A stretch of DNA of 64,000 bases, from the NCBI RefSeq assembly GCF_003851125.1, contig NZ_BGOW01000021.1:33323-97322 (forward strand). The letters run 5' to 3'. This document shows positions 29,475 through 37,959 of this stretch, in pieces. The translations under genes and the position numbers were made by a program. Position 1 is the first letter of the stretch; each line of letters begins with the position of its first letter. Origin of the DNA: Sulfuriferula multivorans (GTDB lineage Bacteria; Pseudomonadota; Gammaproteobacteria; Burkholderiales; Sulfuriferulaceae). Under the pieces are notes generated by a model. It ran no database searches. It had not been told where the DNA came from and worked only from the letters and a program-made list of their open reading frames with translations.

Positions 29475-30194
29475 TTATTTTTTCGGATGATGTGTCGCCA
29501 ACCATTCGCCAGCCAATTTTTGCGCCTGAGCAATTTGCGACGGGGTAGCCACGGCTTCGAGTTTTTGCAGATACTGATCAGCCTCTGAATAGCCACTGGC
29601 TTTAGCGATGATGAACCACTGCGCTGCCTGCGTATAATCCTGGGGTACGCCTTGGCCGATGTTGTACATTACGCCTAGCTTGTACTGCGCAATGGAATAC
29701 CCTTGTTCCGCCCCTCTTCGATACCATTGTGCTGCCTGCGCATAATCCTTGGGCACGCCTTGGCCGATGTTGTACATTAGGCTCAGCATGTTCCGCGCAT
29801 TGACATACCCCTGATCTGCCGCTTTGCTGAACCACTGCGCAGCCTGTACATAATCCTGCGGTACGCCTTGGCCGATGTTGTACATTACAGCCAGGTAGTA
29901 CTGCGCATTGACATACCCCTGATCTGCCGCTTTGCTGAACCACTGCGCAGCCTGTACATAATCCTGCGGTAAGCCATGACCTGAGTAGTACAGCGAGCCC
30001 AGGGCGTCCTGCGCAAGGGCATCACCCGTATTGGCGGATAATCTAATCTGTTGCAATGCTGGAGCATTGCCAGTGGATGCCTGTAGCACCAAGGTTTTGG
30101 CTTGATCTGCTGTCAAACCGGCGCTTGCACTGGCTACTGCCATAACAGCGAAACTTACAAATACAATCTGGGTGAAACAACGAAGAATAAACAT
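29475..30194 (-). CDS. Secreted Sel1-repeat protein
   Basis: A 239-aa protein with a signal peptide (VFVSFAVMAVASASA, ending near residue 24) and five or so Sel1-like repeats of 36 residues, each containing the pattern ALGxLYYxGxGLPQDYxQAA or YNIGQGVPQDYxQAAQW. Sel1 repeats form helical solenoids that bind other proteins. The repeats are almost identical at DNA level, so copy number may vary between strains. The ATG at 30192-30194 was chosen because it starts the signal peptide; the longer frame runs into the upstream gene. Function is unknown. Confidence 0.85.
   Translation of the reverse strand: MFILRCFTQIVFVSFAVMAVASASAGLTADQAKTLVLQASTGNAPALQQIRLSANTGDALAQDALGSLYYSGHGLPQDYVQAAQWFSKAADQGYVNAQYYLAVMYNIGQGVPQDYVQAAQWFSKAADQGYVNARNMLSLMYNIGQGVPKDYAQAAQWYRRGAEQGYSIAQYKLGVMYNIGQGVPQDYTQAAQWFIIAKASGYSEADQYLQKLEAVATPSQIAQAQKLAGEWLATHHPKK
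29617..30048. repeat. Tandem 108-bp repeats inside the Sel1 gene
   Basis: Four units of 108 bases begin at 29617, 29725, 29833 and 29941, each starting CA(C/T)TG(C/T)GC. The two units at 29725 and 29833 share long identical stretches (for example the 3' half of each), while the last unit has diverged. The period equals one Sel1 repeat of 36 codons, so length changes would keep the reading frame. Confidence 0.85.
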
Positions 30195-30262
30195 GATTTT
30201 CTTTCGTTTTGTAGTTTCAAAAAGTATAAATAGCCCCGGACACGACCAGACAAAGACTACGC

Positions 30263-30541
30263 CTAAAGTGCTCCCTCCGTGTTTTGGTTTTTCTGAGCGC
30301 GCTGGCAGAGCATCCACCGCACCCAGCCAGCGCGCATTGCAGCGATTGCACGCGCCCTGCCTTCGGGTGTTCTTGCGCCGGTACTCAGTCCACCGTGAAA
30401 CTTGCACTTGCTGCCACGGTGTAGCGATTTACTTCGGTAGCGTGAACCGTCTTTTTTCCTTGCGCCGCAGATTCGCTTCGAGATACCCGACGGTTTCAAT
30501 TCGTACCACTTGCCGCCATGCTCGAATGTCAGAAACGGCAT
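30263..30541 (-). CDS. Small HGGxSTG-motif protein
   Basis: A 92-aa protein with two Cys-containing segments (RICGARKKDGSRYRSKSLHR, then SKCKFHGG) leading into the HGGLSTGARTPEGRARAI motif that names the HGGxSTG family. Such small proteins are common next to mobile or accessory genes in proteobacteria, but no function is established to my knowledge. The Cys pairs may bind a metal. The ATG at 30541 has no strong ribosome binding site, so the start is uncertain. It lies between a Sel1 gene and tRNA-Ser. Confidence 0.7.
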   Translation of the reverse strand: MPFLTFEHGGKWYELKPSGISKRICGARKKDGSRYRSKSLHRGSKCKFHGGLSTGARTPEGRARAIAAMRAGWVRWMLCQRAQKNQNTEGAL

Positions 30542-30826
30542 GCCAGTGAAGCGCAGTATAGCCAGGAGTTAGGTATTCTTGGGCCGAATTTGTCCATGCA
30601 TGAGGTGCATCAAGATGAGTTTCCTAGGGCCGACCAACTCAGAACACAAAATCAAAGGCGATCGGATATTGGGAGAATCAAGGACAAAAAACAGAAGGAG
30701 AAAAGCAAAGCCAGGAAGGCAAAAGCATCGAGGCAATGGAATCGAAAAAAGTAGCGAAAGGACTGACTGATAATCGTTAAGTTGTAGCAATGAAAGAATG
30801 GCCTGATGAGGGCCGTTTCTTCGTTC

Positions 30827-30914
30827 TGGCGGAAGCGGTGAGATTCGAACTCACGAAGGGTTGCCCCTTGCCGGTTTTCAAGACCGGTGCAATCGACCAC
30901 TCTGCCACGCTTCC
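30827..30914 (-). tRNA. tRNA-Ser (anticodon UGA)
   Basis: On the minus strand the sequence starts GGAAGCG and ends CGCTTCCGCCA, giving a complete 7-bp acceptor stem with encoded CCA. The anticodon loop CTTGAAA between CCGGT and ACCGG arms reads UGA. A long variable arm (GGGGCAACCC region) marks it as class II, and the T loop GTTCGAATC is normal. The 3' end faces the accessory genes to the left, but no integrase or repeated 3' end was found. Confidence 0.95.
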
Positions 30915-31112
30915 TTGTTTGCCTGCTTAGCTTGCGATGCGGGTCACATTTTAGCTGCGAGCGAACAGATTAGCCAGCAGGAATACTGGCTGCGCCAGCG
31001 TCAAAATTGGGAATGCGCGATTGAACATGGTGTACGAGGCTGAATACATTGTTATCATTTGCCATAATTTCCCATAATGAATCAGGGTTGAATCACCAGC
31101 AGACACCCGCTG

Positions 31113-31607
31113 ATGACAAAAACAATTTACATGCGTTCCTCTCGTGCTTTCATGATTCGCGCTGCTCACACCATGGCGCATGCATTGCTGTGCTCCTGTC
31201 TGTTGTTCGGAGTCAAAACATGGGCCGTGACGATTATTGTGAACCCGAGCGTCACGATCTCCTCTGCGTCACAAAACGCAGTGCGCGCCATGTTCGCAAT
31301 GAAATTACTGCAATGGCCGGACGGTCAGCCAGTCAGGGTATTCGTGTTGCCTGACGATAATCCGTTGCATCGGACTTTTTGCAAGGAAGCACTGGACATT
31401 TACCCTTATCAACTACGCCAGACCTGGGACCGGCAGATTTATTCAGGTACTGGACAAGCACCCACGGAGGTGGGCTCGGAAGAGGAAATGCTCAAAAAAG
31501 TTGCCAGCACTCCCGGTGCGCTGGGTTATGTGCGGAAGGTGAAACCGGGCGACCGGGTGCGTACTCTTTCGGTGAGCAATCCGGTCAGAACCTTCTCGGC
31601 GGAATAA
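31113..31607 (+). CDS. Periplasmic phosphate-binding-like (PBP) protein
   Basis: A 164-aa exported protein resembling the C-terminal lobe of phosphate ABC binding proteins. A signal peptide ends near residue 38 (LLCSCLLFGVKTWA). The motifs VRAMFAMKLLQWPDG, YQLRQTWDRQIYSGTGQAP and VASTPGALGYV match short stand-alone PBP-like proteins. No Pst permease is nearby. Instead a porin starts 2 bases after its stop and a membrane GGDEF/EAL protein follows. It may bind an anion and report to the signalling protein (inference). The start is uncertain: ATG codons at 31113 and 31131 both lack a strong ribosome binding site. Confidence 0.72.
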   Translation: MTKTIYMRSSRAFMIRAAHTMAHALLCSCLLFGVKTWAVTIIVNPSVTISSASQNAVRAMFAMKLLQWPDGQPVRVFVLPDDNPLHRTFCKEALDIYPYQLRQTWDRQIYSGTGQAPTEVGSEEEMLKKVASTPGALGYVRKVKPGDRVRTLSVSNPVRTFSAE

Positions 31608-31609
31608 TC

Positions 31610-32803
31610 ATGAATCGAACCTATATAAAAATACTGGTGGTGGCTTTGGCGCTTGCCGGCCACGAAATGAACGCCAATGCAGACAGCCTGCCCGAGGGAG
31701 TTCAGGTGCATGGATTCGCCAGCCAGGCTGTTATCAGTACGGACCACAACAACTTTTTCGGCAATACCGAAAACAAAGCCAGCCTTGATTTTACCGAGCT
31801 GGGCGCGAATATTTCCTGGCGCCTCAATCCCAGCCTGCAGTTATCGGCCCAGGCCGTTTCGCGCCGCGCCGGCGAAACCGACAATGGCTCGCCGCGTATC
31901 GACTATGCAACCGCGGATTACACCATTCACGCCAGCGAGAATACGCGCTTCGGCTTGTATCTGGGCAAGATCAAAAACCCTTACGGCCTGTACAACGAAA
32001 CCCGTGATGTGGCATTTACCCGCCCCAGTATCCTGCTGCCACAATCCATCTATCTGGATCGTATCCGCAACTTCGTGCTGTCTGCGCCGGGGATGGCAGT
32101 TTATGGTGAAAGTGTGTTGCCTATCGGCAACCTCAGTTATCAGTTCGGCGTGACCAGACCGGACACCTCTGATAGAGAAACCGAAGGCACCTTTCTGGGA
32201 AAGGACAGGCCGGGAAAACTTAAAAGCGATGCGTTCTATATAGGACGGATTCTTCTGGAACCAGGCAATGGTCATTTCAAACTGGCATTGACCGGGGTCA
32301 GCATGCGCGCGCATTACCAGCCGGGAGCCCCAGATGCCCTGCTGGCAGGCAATATCCACTTTGATGCCTGGGTGCTGTCCGGGCAATACAATGCCGAAAA
32401 CTGGGTGTTCACCAGCGAATACGCGCAAAACCATATTAATGCCCAGAATTTTGGCGCCTTCCTCCTGAATCGCGCTGCAACTGGCAGCAGTTACTATGTT
32501 CAGGGAACTTATCGGCTCACACCCAGATGGTCAGCCTTGGCGCGCTATGACGTCACCTACAGGGATAACAACGACAAGGATGGCCAGGCATTCAGCGCCT
32601 TGATCGGCGTGCCCGCCTATAGCCGGTTTGCCAAGGATCTGACCGCCGGCCTGAGTTACGAGCTCAGCAACAACTGGCTGCTGCGTGGCGAATTTCACCA
32701 TGTGGATGGCACCGCCTGGTTGCCCTACAGCGACAATCCCAATCCTGCTGCCACTTCACGCCACTGGAACATGTGGCTATTCCAGGCGGCTTACCGCTTC
32801 TGA
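31610..32803 (+). CDS. Outer-membrane porin-like beta-barrel protein
   Basis: A 397-aa exported protein. A signal peptide ends near residue 25 (ALALAGHEMNANA). The rest alternates polar and hydrophobic residues as in a beta-barrel, with many Tyr/Phe/Trp strand ends, and closes with a C-terminal aromatic strand ending YRF, the BAM recognition signal. The ATG at 31610 lies 2 bases after the stop of the PBP-like gene, and the GGDEF/EAL gene starts 3 bases after its stop, so all three should be one transcript. It most likely forms a channel for an anion or small solute; the exact family is not certain. Confidence 0.78.
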   Translation: MNRTYIKILVVALALAGHEMNANADSLPEGVQVHGFASQAVISTDHNNFFGNTENKASLDFTELGANISWRLNPSLQLSAQAVSRRAGETDNGSPRIDYATADYTIHASENTRFGLYLGKIKNPYGLYNETRDVAFTRPSILLPQSIYLDRIRNFVLSAPGMAVYGESVLPIGNLSYQFGVTRPDTSDRETEGTFLGKDRPGKLKSDAFYIGRILLEPGNGHFKLALTGVSMRAHYQPGAPDALLAGNIHFDAWVLSGQYNAENWVFTSEYAQNHINAQNFGAFLLNRAATGSSYYVQGTYRLTPRWSALARYDVTYRDNNDKDGQAFSALIGVPAYSRFAKDLTAGLSYELSNNWLLRGEFHHVDGTAWLPYSDNPNPAATSRHWNMWLFQAAYRF

Positions 32804-32806
32804 CCG

Positions 32807-35683
32807 ATGGCCATTCCAGTCAACCGATTCAGGCGTTTTTTCAGCCTCAAGTGGAAAATCATCATACCGCTCAGCCTGGTATTGCTCGCGGTGAATGCGT
32901 CGCTGTCATATATCAATTACAACAGCCAGCGTGCCCAATTTGAACTTGCCCACAAGGCAAGCGAGGCGCAAAGCCGGCGTTTCGCTGCTGAAGTCATTAC
33001 ACAGCTGGGTACCCAACTGGAGATGTCCGCCAATCTGATCCCCAATCTGAGCGATGTCCATGGCGCAATTGTCCGCGGTGATAAAACAGCGCTGCAGCTT
33101 TACTATCAGCGTTACTGGGACGCATTGCACTTCAACAGCGGCCTGGAACAAGTGCTGTTTTTCAAACCCGACGGGCAGTTGTTCGCCAGTTGGAAAGAAA
33201 ACTCCACGCAAGTGGATGAGCCCGCACTATCGGCGCAGGTCAGACAGGTTATTGCGGATGAACAACCACAGCGTCTGTTGGCATGTGCGACAACCTGTCT
33301 TTACTATTTCATCATACCGGTGCTCGACAATGGACACTCCGTCGCCGCCGTAGCCGTCGCCGAATCGTTTGTTGATGCGGTGCTGTCATTCCAGCGTATC
33401 ACCAGCAGCGACATGGCTCTGGCCGTACTCGCGCCCAACATCAGTGGCTTGCCGGCCAGCTCCAGGCAACCCCGGGTACCTGCTCTCAACCGCCGGGTAC
33501 TGGCCGCATCTGGCGGCCCGCAAAGCATTGAGATACTGCAGAGCATTCAGCCACACGACATCCGGGCCAATCAGCGCATCAGCGTATCGTACCGGGATCG
33601 ACAATACGAAATTCTGCCGGTGCCGATAATTATTGGCGCCAGCATCGGCAATCCTTCCATGGCGGTAATTTTTGACCGTACCCAGGATCTCCAGCACCTG
33701 CACGCGGTGGCATGGCAAAGCGCGGGCATCGGCATGCTCGGATTGATCATCTCGGAACTGATGCTTCTGGTGCTGTTATGGATCCCGATGCGTCACCTGA
33801 AGCGCACCGCGGAAGCCCTGCCTTTGCTTGGTCGCGGAGAATTCGAGGCAGTGCGCTCTCGTCTGGAAAAAACCCGTCGCCGGAATCCCTTGCACGATGA
33901 ACTCGACACGCTGGACGCCAGTGCGCTGGATCTGGCGGACCGGCTGGAAGCTCTACAGGAAAAAAATCATTCTCATAGCAATGAGCTCGACAATTTGGTA
34001 CGGCAGTTGTCACGTGAACGCGACTTTGTCTCCGGGCTGCTGGATACCGCTCAAATGATCATCGTCACCCAGGATAGCCAGGGCCGCATCCTGATGGCGA
34101 ACGCCTACATGCTGGCATTGACCGGCTTCGACTACAGGGAACTGCGCGGCGCCAAACTGACGGATTATTTCAGCCAGCCCAAACAGGCAATGGACGCCAA
34201 CCGTGAACTGTCGGCGCTACTGCATTCGGATGGAGCCAGTTTGCGCCAGGAAACCGCACTGCGCTGCAAGAATGGCGAATCGCGCGATGTGGTATGGATT
34301 CACTCATCACTCGGCGCGGAAAACACCGATGCCGCAGCGATTTTATCGGTGGGCCTGGACATCACTGAACTGCACCGCGTCGAAAAACAAGCCAGCTACC
34401 TGACCGAATACGACCCGTTAACCGGCTTATACAATCGCCATCGCTTCCAGGAAATGCTCCAGGAAATTCTCTCGCACACCGAAACACAATTCAACGGAGC
34501 GCTGATTTATCTTGATCTGGATGAGTTCAAGTCGCTCAACGACATGGCCGGACACACCGCAGCGGATCAGGTATTGCATGCCGTAGCGAGCCAGTTGCAG
34601 GGCTTGCTTCCCACCCCTGCGTTGATCGGCAGATTGGGGGGCGATGATTTTGGCGTATTCTTCAATCATCTCGATGCCCAGCACGCCATACAGTTGGCGC
34701 GCCACATCCAGCACAGTTTATCCATGATCACGCTGGCGGAAGTGCCGCTCAGCCACAAGGTTTCTGCGTGTATCGGCATCACCCTGTTTCCAGAACACGG
34801 CACGGTCGCCCAGGAACTGCTGGCAAATGCAGATCTGGCGCTGTTCCGCGCCAAGGAGAGTGGTCGTGGCAACTTGCATCTGTATGCCCCGGACGAAGGC
34901 CTGATGGAGCGTGTGCTCAATCGGGTGTACTGGGTGGACAAAATCGAGCAAGCGCTGGCCGACGATCAGTTCGAGCTTTATTTCCAGCCCATACTTTCAT
35001 TATCCGACAACAAGGTGAGTCATTACGAAGCGCTGGTGCGCATGCACAACCCGACCGGCGACCTGTTTATGCCGATCGAGTTTATCGGCGTCGCCGAAAC
35101 CACAGGCCTGATCCGGGGCATTGACCGGCTGGTACTGCACAAGGCGATCGCCGCGCTGGCCGAATTGCAGCTCAAGACCCCCAATAGCAAACTGTCGGTC
35201 AATCTCTCCGGGCGCAGTTTCAGCAACCCGCGCTGGCTGGAACTGCTGCAGGACGAGTTGAACAGCTCGGGCATCAATCCGTCAGGCCTGATCTTTGAGA
35301 TCACCGAAACGGCCGCCGTGGAAGATATGGCCTCGGCACGCGCGTTGATGGAAAAAGTCATCGCGTTGGGTTGCGCATTCAGTCTGGATGATTTCGGCGT
35401 AGGATTTGCCTCGTTCGACTATCTCAAACAGCTTCCGGTCGAGTATGTCAAAATCGATGGTTCCTTCATCCGCAATCTCGCTACCAGTACCGACGACCAG
35501 TTGTTCGTCAAAGCTCTGGTACAGGCAGCACACGGCTTTGGTAAAAAGACCGTGGCCGAATTTGTCGAGAACGCCGAGATCGTCCAGTTGTTGCGCGATT
35601 ACGGCGTCGATTACGCCCAGGGCTATCACATCGGCAAACCTGATCCGGTTTTCGGATTGATCGCCAGACGCGACATTGGGTGA
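32807..35683 (+). CDS. Membrane sensor with PAS, GGDEF and EAL domains
   Basis: A 958-aa inner-membrane protein for cyclic-di-GMP turnover. A membrane segment near residues 15-35 and another near 305-325 flank a periplasmic sensor of about 270 residues. A HAMP-like helix, a PAS domain (about 405-530) and a GGDEF domain follow. The GGDEF site reads GGDDF near 610, a substitution that often lowers or removes cyclase activity. The EAL domain is complete: EALVRM near 738, NLSGRSF, EITET, DDFGVGFASFDYLKQLP and KIDGSFI, so phosphodiesterase activity is expected. It is the third gene of a unit with a PBP-like protein and a porin. Confidence 0.9.
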   Translation: MAIPVNRFRRFFSLKWKIIIPLSLVLLAVNASLSYINYNSQRAQFELAHKASEAQSRRFAAEVITQLGTQLEMSANLIPNLSDVHGAIVRGDKTALQLYYQRYWDALHFNSGLEQVLFFKPDGQLFASWKENSTQVDEPALSAQVRQVIADEQPQRLLACATTCLYYFIIPVLDNGHSVAAVAVAESFVDAVLSFQRITSSDMALAVLAPNISGLPASSRQPRVPALNRRVLAASGGPQSIEILQSIQPHDIRANQRISVSYRDRQYEILPVPIIIGASIGNPSMAVIFDRTQDLQHLHAVAWQSAGIGMLGLIISELMLLVLLWIPMRHLKRTAEALPLLGRGEFEAVRSRLEKTRRRNPLHDELDTLDASALDLADRLEALQEKNHSHSNELDNLVRQLSRERDFVSGLLDTAQMIIVTQDSQGRILMANAYMLALTGFDYRELRGAKLTDYFSQPKQAMDANRELSALLHSDGASLRQETALRCKNGESRDVVWIHSSLGAENTDAAAILSVGLDITELHRVEKQASYLTEYDPLTGLYNRHRFQEMLQEILSHTETQFNGALIYLDLDEFKSLNDMAGHTAADQVLHAVASQLQGLLPTPALIGRLGGDDFGVFFNHLDAQHAIQLARHIQHSLSMITLAEVPLSHKVSACIGITLFPEHGTVAQELLANADLALFRAKESGRGNLHLYAPDEGLMERVLNRVYWVDKIEQALADDQFELYFQPILSLSDNKVSHYEALVRMHNPTGDLFMPIEFIGVAETTGLIRGIDRLVLHKAIAALAELQLKTPNSKLSVNLSGRSFSNPRWLELLQDELNSSGINPSGLIFEITETAAVEDMASARALMEKVIALGCAFSLDDFGVGFASFDYLKQLPVEYVKIDGSFIRNLATSTDDQLFVKALVQAAHGFGKKTVAEFVENAEIVQLLRDYGVDYAQGYHIGKPDPVFGLIARRDIG

Positions 35684-35842
35684 TGTCGGCATCCTGACAT
35701 CAGTGTCCGGGTTTCGCCTTACCCTCTACATCTCCGCAGCGCCCAACGCCCTGCATACAAGCTTTTCCCTGCCTTGCCGGTAACTCCCTGGCTGGCATAT
35801 ATCGTGCTGAATTACGGGAAATAACCCCTTAGCCGCATCGCG

Positions 35843-37414
35843 ATGAGCTCATTTATAAAAATATTCCAAAAATGGCTGCCAGGATCTCGCCATGAGCGTT
35901 CGCCTTTCACGACCCTGCATAGCACCCGGCGCTGGGTGGAACAACTGCAGTTTCATCATGAATACGAAGCCCATCAAATGGTGGTGGAGGCACTCAACCA
36001 GTTCAATCTGTCCGGCGACGAACTGGATGAGCGCAGACTCCACATCCTGGCGGTACTGCGCCATGCTGGCGGCGCACTGCAAGAAGGCATGGTGACGCAA
36101 TATCTGAAAAATCAGACAGCCTTCCGCTACGCGGGAAAATCGCTGTGGCAGGAAATTTTTGCTTTTTACTGGCAACTTGCACTGGCTTACCAAAGCTTCG
36201 TCAAGGCCGCCACCCGCAACCAACCCGTTCTGGCGCAGCAACTCCCCACGATTACACTGCTCGCGTTGCATTATCAGGGCAAGCTGATCCAGTGGCGCTA
36301 CATGCGCTATGAAACACCCACGTCGGATGCCTGGCGCAATGTGCATGCGCTCTACGCCATTGCCGAATGCAATGGCTTTGCCGAGCGCTGCCTGAAACTC
36401 GGCAACAACGCCGAAGCCAGCTGCGCCCATATCTATGCTCACATCCTGCTGCTCAACCTGATTAATCCTATCGGTCTATGCCCCTGGAAAATCGAGTTGG
36501 CGGCATACTGGATCCATACCTGGTGCCGTCAGTTACAACCCTCGCAGCAGCTCGACAGGCAAGTCCACACGCACTGGCTCGATTTGGCTGGCTATGCACC
36601 GCTGTGCCATATCGGCCATCAACCAGTTGAAGGCAACGCTCTACGTTACTGGTCGCTGCAAGGTGTGCTGACCGCGCTTGAAATCACCCGCGCGCAATTG
36701 ATCAATCCTCCCCCAAGCCCGCTCGACGGCATCAAAAATGAAGCCGATGTGCCCGCTTTACTGGATGACATCCGCGCCATTCTCAATCGCAGCGGGCCGC
36801 AACGTCATGCACCACGCCTCGAGCAGAACACGTCGGCCCTTGTGGTATGCGGATTCGAGCATGTACTGCAAACCCTGAGCGGTGCGGCCGGCGCTTTCCC
36901 TGCGCAATTTGAGCCGTGGATCATGCAGGATGAAGGTGAAGACGGCTATGGCTTGACTCACTATGGCACTCCCGCCGTCATCCCCGACCATGGCACATTG
37001 ATTAGTCTGCGTACCGGGACAAAAACGCATCCTCTGGTGCTTGCCGCGGTACGCTGGATCGATACGCAACCCGGTCATCCGATCAAGCTTGGCGCAGAAC
37101 GGCTCGGCACAGCACCCAGAGTGGTGGCCTTGCATGGTGTTGATCATCTGATGTCGGAAAGTATTTTCAGCTTGACCAATCCACCTGCGGATTGTGTGCC
37201 CACACCCTGTATTTTTCTGCCTGAACAGGATGGGCGCAGATTCAGCAGCGCACTGGTAGTCGGCGACATGAGCATCGCCCCCACGCAGATTTACGACATG
37301 CTGGACGGCAATTATATTTACAGAGTCCGCATTACCCATGAGCAGGGTCGCAGCGACGATTGGGTGTTGCTGAACTTCAACATCCTGACACGATGCCATG
37401 TCGAAATGGTTTAG
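35843..37414 (+). CDS. Uncharacterised 523-aa protein, possible c-di-GMP effector
   Basis: A soluble 523-aa protein without signal peptide or membrane helix. Residues 1-330 look largely helical (EYEAHQMVVEALNQFNLSG). The C-terminal ~170 residues are rich in short strands and contain DEGEDGYGLTHYG, GTLISLRTG, LVLAAVRWIDTQ and IKLGAERLGTAPRVVAL. This order resembles the PilZ-like beta-barrel seen in some betaproteobacterial proteins, though the RxxxR motif was not recognised. It lies between two GGDEF/EAL genes, so a role as c-di-GMP effector is proposed by position. I do not recognise the family with confidence. Confidence 0.55.
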   Translation: MSSFIKIFQKWLPGSRHERSPFTTLHSTRRWVEQLQFHHEYEAHQMVVEALNQFNLSGDELDERRLHILAVLRHAGGALQEGMVTQYLKNQTAFRYAGKSLWQEIFAFYWQLALAYQSFVKAATRNQPVLAQQLPTITLLALHYQGKLIQWRYMRYETPTSDAWRNVHALYAIAECNGFAERCLKLGNNAEASCAHIYAHILLLNLINPIGLCPWKIELAAYWIHTWCRQLQPSQQLDRQVHTHWLDLAGYAPLCHIGHQPVEGNALRYWSLQGVLTALEITRAQLINPPPSPLDGIKNEADVPALLDDIRAILNRSGPQRHAPRLEQNTSALVVCGFEHVLQTLSGAAGAFPAQFEPWIMQDEGEDGYGLTHYGTPAVIPDHGTLISLRTGTKTHPLVLAAVRWIDTQPGHPIKLGAERLGTAPRVVALHGVDHLMSESIFSLTNPPADCVPTPCIFLPEQDGRRFSSALVVGDMSIAPTQIYDMLDGNYIYRVRITHEQGRSDDWVLLNFNILTRCHVEMV

Positions 37415-37707
37415 GCCGTCTCTATCAATCAGTTGACTCCGGGGACAAGATTTCCGGGAGCCCTGTTACCAACTACGTATCACACCCCAATGCCAGGTCA
37501 ACAGATTGGAAATTTTAAGGTTCTACCGCGAGGATGACTGTTTCACTGCGATGGAGAAGGTAGAACTTCCCTCACCGTGTTGAAGTTAAGCATACGCTTA
37601 CGTGACTTCCATCTTTTTTAACGGGCACGATAGCAGCATAAAACCATTGTTTAAACATGGGCATTCCAATAGGATTGCCCGGAAATTATAGTTATATTGG
37701 AGACACA

Positions 37708-37959
37708 GTGACCCGGCAGCAAACCAACGATTTCACAAACGCGGCAATGAGTACATCCAACAGCCGTGAAATGAATGAAGCATTCAATATTTTTTTAGGC
37801 ATTTCAGAACCAGAAAAAGCATTACTTGCCCATTATCACTCCATCCTGACACAAGGCGCTGACCGATTTATCGAGGCGTTCTATGCCTACCTGCTCGCTT
37901 TCCCCATCACCGCCAACGTCCTCCACCACTATCAGGAAGCCGGCGGGGAACTGTCTCAG
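37708..37959 (+). pseudogene. 5' fragment of globin-coupled GGDEF/EAL gene, cut by IS200-type element
   Basis: These 84 codons encode the start of a globin sensor domain: MNEAFNIFLGISEPEKALLA and FYAYLLAFPITANVLHHYQE. The GTG at 37708 is preceded by GGAG six bases away and is a better start than the ATG at 37657. The coding sequence ends in CTGTCTCAG at 37959, where an IS200-type element begins. Translation would continue into the element and stop soon after (near 38017). The remainder of the gene starts at 38583. Confidence 0.8.

Noticed and set aside
29617..30048. Regular repeats that could suggest a CRISPR array
   Set aside because: The units are 108 bases without separate spacers and encode Sel1 repeats in a continuous reading frame.
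30518..30754. Lys-rich open frame on the plus strand (78 codons)
   Set aside because: No ribosome binding site or domain, and it overlaps the start of the HGGxSTG gene on the other strand; composition alone explains it.
30827..30914. Direct repeat of the tRNA-Ser 3' end marking an island boundary
   Set aside because: No second copy was seen by eye in the accessory region, and no integrase gene is present.
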